Shown here: positions 5,924 to 12,678 of the stretch, one piece after another
Position numbering within the stretch: the first letter of the stretch is position 1
Layout of the letters: every line of letters starts with the position of its first letter
Assembly: GCA_964346535.1 (NCBI GenBank)
Contig: CAYFUN010000034.1
Span: forward strand, 1-12,678
DNA length: 12,678 nucleotides
DNA from: Neofamilia sp964346535
GTDB lineage: Bacteria > Bacillota > Clostridia > Tissierellales > Peptoniphilaceae
Direction of reading: 5' to 3'
The notes under the pieces: model-generated
Database searches by the model: none
What the model saw: the letters and a program-made list of their open reading frames with translations, nothing else
Told to the model about the DNA's origin: nothing
Made by a program: the position numbers and the translations under genes

Positions 5924-8017
5924 ATGGCACAGAATTTAATTATAGTTGAGTCGCCAACTAAAGCGAAAACCATAGGCAAAATGTTAGGAAGGTCCTACAA
6001 GGTTGTAGCCTCAGTAGGTCACGTTAGAGACCTGCCAAAGTCTACCCTTGGAGTTGACATCGAAAATGACTTTGAGCCTAAGTATATAAATATTAGGGGC
6101 AAGGGCCCTTTAATTAAAGAATTAAAAAAAGAAGCCAAGGAAGCAAAAAAAGTTTACCTGGCAACAGATAATGACCGTGAAGGAGAGGCTATATCTTGGC
6201 ACCTAGCCTATATTTTAGGCCTAGATCCAGATGGCAAAAATAGAATTTCCTTTAACGAAATTACCAAGGATGCAGTAAAAAATTCTCTAAAAGAGCCAAG
6301 GGCCATTGACCAAAATCTTGTAGATGCCCAACAAGGCCGTAGAGTCTTAGACAGACTTGTAGGTTATAAAATTTCTCCAATTCTTTGGAAAAAAGTAAAG
6401 TCTGGCCTTTCTGCAGGTAGAGTCCAATCTGCAGTTGTAAAAATAATTTGCGACAGGGAAAGAGAAATAGAAAACTTTGTCCCTGAAGAATATTGGACCC
6501 TTGACGCTGAGCTAAAAGCAAAAGGCGGATCCTTTAAATCTTCCTACTATGGAAAATTAATTGCTGGCAAGGAAGAAAAAGTTGACCTAAAGTCTGAGGC
6601 CGATGTAGAAGAAGTTAGAAAAGCCATAGACATGGATAACTTTACTGTAAGTGATGTGAAACTTGGGGAAAGAACTAGGTCTCCAAGGCCACCATATACA
6701 ACTTCAACCCTTCAACAAGAGGCATCTAGGTTTTTAAACTTCCCAGGAAGAAAGACCATGCAAGTTGCCCAGCAGCTTTACGAGGGTATTAGCGTTGGCA
6801 AAGGCGGGACTACAGGACTTATAACCTATATGAGAACTGACTCTGTAAATATTTCCAACCAAGCCAGATACCAGGCCAGAGACTATATACTAGAAAACTA
6901 TGGCAAGGACTATGACTCAGCCTTTAGGAAGTACAAGTCTAAGGGAGGAGCCCAAGAGGCCCACGAGTGTATTAGGCCAACTGATGTATTTTTAACCCCC
7001 CTTGCTATAAAAGAATATTTAAGCAGAGACCAATATAGACTTTATAAATTAATTTGGGAAAGATTTTTAGGCTCACTAATGGCTGGAGCCAAATACGACA
7101 CCATTAATGCTTCAATTTGTTCCAAGGACCAAGTCTTTAGGGCATCTGGTTCAAACCTAGTCTTTGATGGATTTTTAGTTTTAAAAAACAAGGCTGATGA
7201 AGATGAAAAGGAAAACAAACTTCCAGTTCTCAGCCAGGGAGAAAAGTTAAAGTTAGAAGACTTAATAGCTGACCAGCACTTTACTAAGCCACCAGCTAGG
7301 TACACTGAAGCCAGCCTAATAAAGACCCTTGAAGACCTAGGCATAGGCAGACCTTCAACTTATGCTCCAACAATTACTACTATAACCAAGAGAAACTATG
7401 TAGAAGTTGAAGACAAAAAATTTATCCCAACAGAGCTGGGCATAACAGTAAACGACCAGCTAATGGAATACTTCCCTATGATTACAGACAAGGACTTTAC
7501 TGCCAAAATGGAAGATGAGTTAGACAAAATTTCTGTTGGCGAGGAAAAGTGGAAGGATGTAATTAGAGACTTTTACGGTCCCTTTGAGAAAGAGCTAAAA
7601 TTTGCTGAAGCAGAAATGGACAAGGTCCAAATAAAACCTGAAGTTACAGATATAATTTGTGACAAGTGTGGAGCCAATATGGTTATAAAAATGGGCCGCT
7701 TTGGGAAATTCCTAGCCTGTCCAAACTTCCCAGAATGTAAAAACACCATGCCCCTACTTGAAAAAATTGGCATCAAGTGTCCAAAGTGTGAAGACGGGGA
7801 AATTATTAAGAAGAGATCTAAAAAAGGTAGGGTCTTTTATGGTTGTTCTTCTTATCCAGCTTGTGACTTTGTATCCTGGGGCAAGCCTATAGAGAAAAAA
7901 TGTCCAGTTTGTGGGTCTCTACTAACAGAGCCTACAACAAAAAGAGGCAAATACTATAGCTGTTCTAATCCAGAATGTTCTCACAAGGAAGCCATAGAAA
8001 AAACTTCAAAAGAATAA
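5924..8017 (+). CDS. topA: DNA topoisomerase I (type IA)
   Basis: TopA relaxes negatively supercoiled DNA by transient single-strand cleavage. The protein has 697 residues from the chosen start, normal for Bacillota TopA. The N-terminal Toprim domain starts LIIVESPTKAKTI with its glutamate and carries DNDREGE near residues 82-88. The catalytic tyrosine is in LITYMRTDS, at about residue 302. Three C4 zinc fingers end the protein: about 579-604 (CDKC...CPNFPEC), 619-647 (CPKC...CSSYPAC) and 660-686 (CPVC...CSNPEC). These fingers and the length distinguish it from topoisomerase III. It is followed by a strong terminator, so it closes its own unit. In many Bacillota topA follows dprA; here it follows two transporters instead. 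Confidence 0.97.
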   Translation: MAQNLIIVESPTKAKTIGKMLGRSYKVVASVGHVRDLPKSTLGVDIENDFEPKYINIRGKGPLIKELKKEAKEAKKVYLATDNDREGEAISWHLAYILGLDPDGKNRISFNEITKDAVKNSLKEPRAIDQNLVDAQQGRRVLDRLVGYKISPILWKKVKSGLSAGRVQSAVVKIICDREREIENFVPEEYWTLDAELKAKGGSFKSSYYGKLIAGKEEKVDLKSEADVEEVRKAIDMDNFTVSDVKLGERTRSPRPPYTTSTLQQEASRFLNFPGRKTMQVAQQLYEGISVGKGGTTGLITYMRTDSVNISNQARYQARDYILENYGKDYDSAFRKYKSKGGAQEAHECIRPTDVFLTPLAIKEYLSRDQYRLYKLIWERFLGSLMAGAKYDTINASICSKDQVFRASGSNLVFDGFLVLKNKADEDEKENKLPVLSQGEKLKLEDLIADQHFTKPPARYTEASLIKTLEDLGIGRPSTYAPTITTITKRNYVEVEDKKFIPTELGITVNDQLMEYFPMITDKDFTAKMEDELDKISVGEEKWKDVIRDFYGPFEKELKFAEAEMDKVQIKPEVTDIICDKCGANMVIKMGRFGKFLACPNFPECKNTMPLLEKIGIKCPKCEDGEIIKKRSKKGRVFYGCSSYPACDFVSWGKPIEKKCPVCGSLLTEPTTKRGKYYSCSNPECSHKEAIEKTSKE

Positions 8018-8023
8018 AACACT

Positions 8024-8051
8024 AGCACCTCTGTCTTGGAGGTGCTTTTTT
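8024..8051 (+). terminator. Rho-independent terminator of topA
   Basis: A perfect 8-bp stem AGCACCTC/GAGGTGCT (8024-8031 with 8039-8046) with a seven-base loop runs directly into six T. It starts seven bases after the topA stop. Confidence 0.92.
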
Positions 8052-8070
8052 CACAAAAAATTTTCTTTTA

Positions 8071-8099
8071 AATACATAAGAAATAAGATATGTTATAAT
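8071..8099 (+). promoter_or_regulatory. Promoter of secA-prfB
   Basis: A perfect -10 TATAAT (8094-8099) carries the extended -10 TG one base upstream (TGTTATAAT). The -35 AATACA at 17-base spacing matches only three of six positions, which an extended -10 can tolerate. The predicted start near 8106 gives a leader of about 78 bases. Confidence 0.65.
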
Positions 8100-8183
8100 A
8101 TAGAAAGAAATGGCCTGTAAAAAGTGCCTATATAATAGAAGAAAAATTTCGAACTTAAGATATTAATTTGGGAAAGGAAAGAT

Positions 8184-10928
8184 ATGGGTTTATTTGATAA
8201 AATTTTTGGATCATATAGCGACAGAGAACTAAAGAAAATTGATCCTATAATAAACAAAATAGAAAGTTTAGACAAGCCTACCCAAGCCTTGTCAGACCAA
8301 GAACTAAAAGATAAGACTGCAGAATTTAAAAAAAGACTAAAAAACGGCGAGAGCCTAGATGATATTTTGCCAGAGGCCTTTGCTGTTTGTAGGGAGGCAT
8401 CCTACAGAGTCTTAGGCATGAAACACTACAGGGTCCAACTTTACGGCGGAGTTATTCTCCATCAAGGTAGGATTGCAGAAATGAAAACTGGTGAAGGTAA
8501 AACCCTAATGGCAACCCTAGCTGCTTATTTAAACGCCCTAACTGGCAAGGGAGTTCACGTTGTTACAGTAAACGACTACCTAGCAACTAGAGACAGGCAG
8601 TGGATGGGCAAGGTCTACGAATTTTTAGGCCTAAGTGTTGGAAATATTGTCCACGGCCTAAGCCCTGTAGAAAGAAGAGAAGCCTACAATGCCGATATTA
8701 CTTACGGAACCAACAACGAATTTGGCTTTGACTATCTTCGTGACAACATGGTTATCTACAAGGAAGAAAGAGTTCAAAGAGAATTAAACTTTGCCATAGT
8801 AGACGAAGTTGACTCAATTTTAATTGACGAAGCTAGAACACCTCTTATTATTTCTGGCCAAGGAGCAGAGTCTACTGACCTTTATATGAGGGCAGACAAC
8901 TTTGTAAAGAAGTTAACCCACAGGGTCATTGAAGAAAGTGAAAAGACTAGCGATCCTTTTGATAGAGAGTTTAAAGAAGAAACTGTCGACTATTTAGTTG
9001 ACGAAAAACAAAAATCTGCATCCTTAACTGACCTTGGTGTAGAAAAGGCAGAGCAATTTTTTAATATAGACAACCTTGCAGACCCTAACAATATGGAAAT
9101 TGCCCACAACATTAAACAGGCCCTAAAGGCTAACTCTGTAATGAAAAGAGACGTTGACTATGTTGTTAAAGACGGGGAAATTATAATTGTTGACGAGTTT
9201 ACAGGAAGAATGATGCTAGGTAGAAGGTACTCAGACGGCCTTCACCAAGCTATTGAAGCCAAAGAAGGTATGGAGATTAAAAAAGAATCTAAGACACTTG
9301 CTACAATTACCTTCCAAAACTACTTTAGAATGTACAAAAAACTTTCTGGTATGACTGGTACTGCAAAAACAGAAGAAGAAGAATTTAGAGAAATCTACAA
9401 TGTAGACGTTATTGAAGTACCAACAAACAAGCCAGTTATAAGAAAAGATGAGGACGACGGAATTTATTCAACAGAAGCTGGCAAGTATATGGCAGTAATA
9501 AATGACATAAAAGAATGTCATGCAAAGGGTCAACCGGTTTTAGTTGGTACAGTTTCCATCGACAAGTCAGAACTGCTTTCTTCACTTTTGAAAAAGCAAG
9601 GCATCAAACACAATGTTTTAAATGCCAAGTTCCACGAACAAGAATCTGAAATCGTCGCCCAAGCAGGCCGTCTAGGAGCAGTAACTATTGCAACTAACAT
9701 GGCAGGCCGTGGTACAGATATTGTCCTTGGCGGTAACCCAGAATATATGGCCAAGGAAGTAATGAAAAAGAAAAACTTAGAAGACGAAGTTTTTGAACAA
9801 ATTGATGGCTATGCAGAAACTGACAATGCAGAAATACTAGCAGCCAGAGAAGAATACAAAAACCTAGTTGAAAAGTTTAAAGAAGAAACCAAAGAAGAGG
9901 CAGCCCAAGTTGTTAAGGCTGGTGGCCTTCGTATTATAGGTACAGAAAGACACGAGTCTCGTCGTATTGACAACCAGTTAAGAGGTAGGTCAGGAAGACA
10001 AGGTGACCCAGGCTCATCTAAATTCTATATCTCTGCAGAAGATGATCTAATTAGATTATTTGCAGGCGAAAGATTTAAACAAGTAATGGAAAAGTCCAAG
10101 GTTGAAGAAGACGAGTCCTTAGAAACACCAATTTTAACTAAGCTTATAGAAACTGCCCAAAGAAGAGTAGAATCAAATAACTTTGCCATTAGAAAGTCAG
10201 TTTTAAAATACGACGACGTAATGAATAAGCAAAGAGGAATAATCTACGGCGAAAGAAAGAAAGTCCTAGAAGGCCAAGACCTAAAAGATGACATTATAAA
10301 AATGGTAGATGGCATAATTTCAGATGAAATTCACTTTTTCCTTAGGTCTAAGGTTGACGAAGGTTCTCGTGACTACGAAGGCTTATTTAGAAACTTAAAT
10401 GAAATCTTTGACTTTAATGAAAATGACTTTGGGAAACTAAAAGACTTAAAAAATATAGATGACCTAGAAGCCAAGGCCAAGGAAATTGCCAGAGATAAAT
10501 ATTCAAACAAGGAAGACGAATTTGGTGATGGAGTCTTTAGAGAAGTAGAAAGAGTTGTCCTTCTTCAAGTTGTAGATGAAAAGTGGATGGACCACATTGA
10601 CGCCATGGACCAACTAAAAAGAGGAATCGGCCTAAGGGCTATGGGCAACGAAGACCCAGTTAGGGCCTACGGCAACGAAGGTTTTGATATGTTTGAAGCA
10701 ATGAACGACGCCATTCGCAGGGACACAGTAAAAATGCTTTACCATGTAATTAACCCAGAGAGAATGGAAAGAAAGAGAGTTGCTAAAAATATCTCTGAAG
10801 TAGGTGGATCTAACACAGGAGAAGAGAAAAAAGGAAAGACCTTTGTTAGAAAAGAAAAGAAAATAGGAAGAAATGACCCTTGTCCATGTGGCTCAGGCAA
10901 AAAATATAAAAACTGCCACGGACGCTAG
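8184..10928 (+). CDS. secA: Preprotein translocase ATPase SecA
   Basis: SecA is the cytoplasmic motor that drives unfolded secretory proteins through the SecYEG channel. The protein has 914 residues, slightly longer than many Gram-positive SecA1 proteins. Visible in order: Walker A TGEGKT (102-107), DEVD from residue 207, GMTGTAKTE (about 389), TNMAGRGTDIVLGG (about 503-516), QLRGRSGRQGDPG (about 598-610), and a C-terminal SEC-C zinc site with C900, C902, C911 and H912 (CPCGSGKKYKNCH). The zinc tail marks the housekeeping SecA1, not an accessory SecA2. The start has GGAAAGGAAA about five bases upstream. prfB follows after 11 bases, the conserved secA-prfB order of Bacillota. Stop is TAG. Confidence 0.98.
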   Translation: MGLFDKIFGSYSDRELKKIDPIINKIESLDKPTQALSDQELKDKTAEFKKRLKNGESLDDILPEAFAVCREASYRVLGMKHYRVQLYGGVILHQGRIAEMKTGEGKTLMATLAAYLNALTGKGVHVVTVNDYLATRDRQWMGKVYEFLGLSVGNIVHGLSPVERREAYNADITYGTNNEFGFDYLRDNMVIYKEERVQRELNFAIVDEVDSILIDEARTPLIISGQGAESTDLYMRADNFVKKLTHRVIEESEKTSDPFDREFKEETVDYLVDEKQKSASLTDLGVEKAEQFFNIDNLADPNNMEIAHNIKQALKANSVMKRDVDYVVKDGEIIIVDEFTGRMMLGRRYSDGLHQAIEAKEGMEIKKESKTLATITFQNYFRMYKKLSGMTGTAKTEEEEFREIYNVDVIEVPTNKPVIRKDEDDGIYSTEAGKYMAVINDIKECHAKGQPVLVGTVSIDKSELLSSLLKKQGIKHNVLNAKFHEQESEIVAQAGRLGAVTIATNMAGRGTDIVLGGNPEYMAKEVMKKKNLEDEVFEQIDGYAETDNAEILAAREEYKNLVEKFKEETKEEAAQVVKAGGLRIIGTERHESRRIDNQLRGRSGRQGDPGSSKFYISAEDDLIRLFAGERFKQVMEKSKVEEDESLETPILTKLIETAQRRVESNNFAIRKSVLKYDDVMNKQRGIIYGERKKVLEGQDLKDDIIKMVDGIISDEIHFFLRSKVDEGSRDYEGLFRNLNEIFDFNENDFGKLKDLKNIDDLEAKAKEIARDKYSNKEDEFGDGVFREVERVVLLQVVDEKWMDHIDAMDQLKRGIGLRAMGNEDPVRAYGNEGFDMFEAMNDAIRRDTVKMLYHVINPERMERKRVAKNISEVGGSNTGEEKKGKTFVRKEKKIGRNDPCPCGSGKKYKNCHGR

Positions 10929-10939
10929 TTAGGAGACTT

Positions 10940-12043
10940 ATGCAAAATATATATTTAGACCAAGAAAGACTAAATAATGCAAGAGAAACAATAAAAAACC
11001 TAGGCCAGTCTATTACCATAGAAGAAAAGAGAAAAGAAGCCTTGGACCTAGAAAAGAAAACCCTAGAGCCAGGCTTTTGGGATGATACAGAAAAAGCCCA
11101 AAAGTTAATTGGCCAAATAAACGGCCTAAAGTCATATGTAGAAGCCTATGATGACTTAAGTGACCAGGCAGAAGAAATAGAAATATTAATCGAACTTTTA
11201 AGAGAAGAAGACGACGAAGAAAGTTACAAAGACCTAGAGAAGGCCTTGGAAAAATTAGAAAAGAAAGTCAAGGCCTTTGAAATAAAAACCCTATTAACAG
11301 GAGAATACGACAAGGAAAATGCAATCCTGTCAATTCACGCAGGAGCTGGAGGCACAGAAGCCCAAGACTGGGCAGACATGCTTCTTAGAATGTATACTCG
11401 CTACGCAGAAAGCAAGGGCTACAAGGTCACGGTCTTAGATATTTTAAAGGAAGAAGAGGCGGGAATAAAATCTGCAACACTTGCTATTGAAGGCCTTAAC
11501 GCCTATGGATATTTAAAGGCGGAAAAGGGAGTTCACAGACTAGTTAGAATATCTCCCTTTGACGCAGCAAAAAAACGCCACACGTCCTTTTCATCAGTAG
11601 ACGTCTATCCAGAATTTTCTGACCAAATTGAAGTTGATATTAGAGAAGAAGACTTAAAAGTTGACACTTACAGGTCATCAGGAGCAGGTGGCCAGCACGT
11701 AAACACAACAGACTCAGCAGTTAGAATAACTCACATTCCAACAGGGGTAGTTGTCCAGTGCCAAAACGAAAGGTCTCAAATCCAAAACAGGGAAAAGGCC
11801 ATGCAACTATTGGCGGCAAAACTTTTGGCCATAAAAGAAGAAGAGCAAAAAGAAAAAATCGAAGACCTCCAAGGCAACTACAATCAAATCGCCTGGGGAT
11901 CTCAAATCAGGTCCTATGTCTTTAATCCCTACCAAATGGTAAAAGACCACAGGACCAATATAGAAGTAGGCGACACCCAAAGAGTTATGGACGGCGACTT
12001 AGATATTTTTGTAGATGGATATTTACAAATGAAAGCAAAATAA
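10940..12043 (+). CDS. prfB: Peptide chain release factor 2 (RF2)
   Basis: RF2 terminates translation at UAA and UGA. The protein has 367 residues, full length. The codon-recognition tripeptide SPF is at 205-207 (VRISPFDAAKKRHTSF), specific to RF2 (RF1 has PxT). The peptidyl-hydrolysis motif GGQ is at 250-252 (SGAGGQHVN). Both positions equal those of E. coli RF2. The N-terminal 100 residues are helical and charged, as in the family. The start ATG has AGGAG five bases upstream. Unlike many prfB genes, the reading frame is continuous: there is no CTTTGA slippery site or early in-frame stop around codons 20-30, so autoregulation by +1 frameshifting is absent. It is co-transcribed with secA and followed by a terminator. 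Confidence 0.97.
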   Translation: MQNIYLDQERLNNARETIKNLGQSITIEEKRKEALDLEKKTLEPGFWDDTEKAQKLIGQINGLKSYVEAYDDLSDQAEEIEILIELLREEDDEESYKDLEKALEKLEKKVKAFEIKTLLTGEYDKENAILSIHAGAGGTEAQDWADMLLRMYTRYAESKGYKVTVLDILKEEEAGIKSATLAIEGLNAYGYLKAEKGVHRLVRISPFDAAKKRHTSFSSVDVYPEFSDQIEVDIREEDLKVDTYRSSGAGGQHVNTTDSAVRITHIPTGVVVQCQNERSQIQNREKAMQLLAAKLLAIKEEEQKEKIEDLQGNYNQIAWGSQIRSYVFNPYQMVKDHRTNIEVGDTQRVMDGDLDIFVDGYLQMKAK

Positions 12044-12045
12044 AG

Positions 12046-12074
12046 AAAGGGCGAGAAATAAAACCGCCCTTTTT
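12046..12074 (+). terminator. Rho-independent terminator of secA-prfB
   Basis: A perfect 8-bp stem AAAGGGCG/CGCCCTTT (12046-12053 with 12065-12072) with an 11-base loop, followed by T-rich sequence. It begins two bases after the prfB stop. Confidence 0.88.
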
Positions 12075-12108
12075 ATATCTATATATAATAGAAGGAAGTG
12101 AAAATAAA

Positions 12109-12315
12109 ATGGAATGTAATAAGTGCAAGGGTCAAATGATTAAGGGAAAAGTAATAGCCTCATGCACAAATCTCTTTGGAACTATGATGGCCTTTAGAAA
12201 AGAAGAAAACTTAAAAAAGCTAATGGACAAAGAGCAAGTAAACCTAGACACAGTAGGCTAGGCTTGGTATTGTCCGACCTGCCGCTACTGCCTAGCAGAA
12301 ATAGAAGAAAAATAA
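12109..12315 (+). pseudogene. Small zinc-ribbon protein gene interrupted by an in-frame TAG
   Basis: From ATG 12109 (AAGGAAG at 12092-12098, ten bases upstream) the frame runs 50 codons to TAG at 12259-12261. The same frame then continues 17 more codons to TAA at 12313-12315. The first part starts MECNKCKGQMIKG with C3 and C6; the part after the TAG reads AWYCPTCRYCLAEIEEK. Together they make one two-knuckle zinc ribbon (CxxC ... CxxC) of about 68 residues, resembling the small bacterial zinc-ribbon family DUF6487 in layout (CxxCxxxMxxG at the start, aromatic-C-x2-C at the end). Without read-through the product lacks half its metal site. It may be a nonsense mutation, a sequence error or true read-through; I favour a broken gene. 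Function is unknown. Confidence 0.6.
12257..12296 (+). other. Inverted repeat beginning at the in-frame TAG
   Basis: GCTAGGC (12257-12263, containing the TAG) and GCCTAGC (12290-12296) are perfect 7-bp arms around 26 bases. A competing fold pairs CAGTAG (12251-12256) with CTACTG (12285-12290), GGC (12261-12263) with GCC (12281-12283) and GGT (12266-12268) with ACC (12277-12279). Either would place an RNA stem at the stop codon. A 7-bp match within this distance could easily be chance. Confidence 0.35.
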
Positions 12316-12332
12316 ATAATTCAAATAAAGGC

Positions 12333-12361
12333 TTGCAAAAAAATATAAGCCGTGGTATATT
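12333..12361 (+). promoter_or_regulatory. Upstream tandem promoter before tRNA-Pro
   Basis: TTGCAA (12333-12338), a 17-base spacer and TATATT (12356-12361) with TG in the extended -10 position. A start near 12368 would give a leader of about 97 bases before the tRNA. It lies exactly 90 bases upstream of the second promoter and resembles it closely. Confidence 0.6.
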
Positions 12362-12422
12362 ATTAAAGCTAAGTTGATTCTTAAGCAGAATTTAAAAACT
12401 TTAAAGAAGCTTAACAAATTAC

Positions 12423-12451
12423 TTGCAATAGATGAAAAGCTATGCTATAAT
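12423..12451 (+). promoter_or_regulatory. Proximal promoter of tRNA-Pro
   Basis: TTGCAA (12423-12428), a 17-base spacer and a perfect TATAAT (12446-12451) with an extended -10 TG. The predicted start near 12458 is about seven bases before the mature tRNA 5' end, as is usual for bacterial tRNA genes. Confidence 0.85.
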
Positions 12452-12464
12452 AGTTTTTGTCTTA

Positions 12465-12541
12465 CGGGATGTAGCGCAGTTTGGTAGCGCACGTGGTTTG
12501 GGACCATGGGGCCGGGGGTTCAAATCCTCTCATCCCGACCA
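12465..12541 (+). tRNA. tRNA-Pro (anticodon UGG), CCA encoded
   Basis: The cloverleaf is complete. Acceptor CGGGATG pairs with CATCCCG (12531-12537). The D-stem is GCGC/GCGC. The anticodon stem CGTGG/CCATG carries the loop TTTGGGA with anticodon TGG. The T-arm GGGGG/CCTCT has the loop TTCAAAT. The discriminator is A12538 and the 3' CCA is encoded at 12539-12541. UGG reads CCA and, by wobble, other proline codons. No variable-arm extension or anticodon anomaly is seen. Confidence 0.97.
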
Positions 12542-12543
12542 TC

Positions 12544-12576
12544 AAAAACCTACCTATTATATAGGCAGGTTTTTTT
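12544..12576 (+). terminator. Rho-independent terminator of tRNA-Pro
   Basis: The stem AAAACCT-A-CCTA pairs with TAGG-C-AGGTTTT (one A/C mismatch) around the loop TTATA and ends in seven T. It starts three bases after the tRNA CCA. Confidence 0.88.
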
Positions 12577-12595
12577 AATCCATTAATTGGATTAA
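12575..12595. repeat. 8-bp inverted repeat after the tRNA terminator
   Basis: TTAATCCA and TGGATTAA are perfect arms around TTAAT. No T-run follows, so it is not a second terminator. It could be an operator for the promoter at 12634 or chance AT-rich symmetry. Confidence 0.35.
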
Positions 12596-12605
12596 TCTGC
12601 CAAGA

Positions 12606-12625
12606 TTGGAAGAAAAATTTTCCAA
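12606..12625. repeat. Inverted repeat just upstream of the last promoter
   Basis: TTGGAAGA and TTTTCCAA pair over eight positions with one G-T wobble around AAAA. It ends eight bases before the -35 of the following promoter, where an upstream regulator could bind. Confidence 0.3.
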
Positions 12626-12633
12626 AAAAGTTC

Positions 12634-12662
12634 TTGACAAAAGAATCATGGCTTGGTAAGAT
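12634..12662 (+). promoter_or_regulatory. Promoter reading out of the window
   Basis: A perfect -35 TTGACA (12634-12639), a 17-base spacer and TAAGAT (12657-12662) with TG in the extended -10 position. The transcript would start near 12669; its gene lies beyond the end. The strong -35 and the tRNA next door fit another stable-RNA or tRNA unit, but that is a guess. Confidence 0.6.
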
Positions 12663-12678
12663 AAATAAGCTGTCTCGA

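Noticed and set aside
8131..8136. Second TATAAT in the secA leader
   Set aside because: No acceptable -35 at 15-19 bases; the extended -10 at 8094 is better.
12084..12089. TATAAT just before the zinc-ribbon gene
   Set aside because: No -35 at a suitable distance (it would fall in the prfB terminator), and its start would lie inside the ribosome site. Read-through from prfB is as likely.
12109..12315. Genome-wide reassignment of TAG to an amino acid
   Set aside because: secA and the second EamA gene end in TAG at family-typical lengths, followed by ordinary gene boundaries.

Overview
The window looks like chromosomal DNA of a low-GC, obligately anaerobic Gram-positive bacterium. Three points support this: AT-rich Bacillota-type promoters and strong AAGGAGG-like ribosome sites, near-exclusive AGA/AGG arginine codons, and a full [FeFe]-hydrogenase maturation set, which implies strict anaerobic metabolism. 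Anaerobic cocci of the Tissierellia (Anaerococcus/Peptoniphilus-like) are my best guess; this rests on overall style, not on any marker I could compare.

Region 1 (1-3752, minus strand): a compact hydE-hydG-hydF operon. Two radical-SAM enzymes and the scaffold GTPase build the 2Fe subcluster of the [FeFe]-hydrogenase H-cluster. Genes overlap by 8 and 1 bases. One good promoter precedes hydE and a GAAA-loop terminator follows hydF. An imperfect palindrome resembling a Rex (NADH/NAD+ sensor) operator overlaps the hyd promoter. No hydrogenase structural gene lies in the window.

Region 2 (3677-5853): a 310-base divergent control region, then two tandem, translationally coupled EamA/DMT-family transporters of unknown substrate. 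A 13-base direct repeat (CTTGTGAGATTTT) occurs once in the hyd promoter and once in the leader of the first transporter.

Region 3 (5854-12075, plus strand): housekeeping genes. topA (DNA topoisomerase I, three C-terminal zinc fingers) has its own terminator. secA (preprotein translocase ATPase) and prfB (peptide chain release factor 2) form the conserved secA-prfB pair and share a terminator. prfB has no programmed frameshift.

Region 4 (12076-12678): a short zinc-ribbon gene interrupted by an in-frame TAG that splits its two CxxC knuckles, with an inverted repeat that begins at the TAG. Next come two tandem, sequence-similar promoters exactly 90 bases apart, tRNA-Pro(UGG) with encoded CCA, its terminator, two palindromes, and a promoter reading out of the window.

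Most of the window is ordinary core genome. The points most worth a second look are the interrupted zinc-ribbon gene, the Rex-like site on hydEGF and the duplicated tRNA promoter. I saw no CRISPR array, insertion sequence, prophage gene or clear new multi-gene system.
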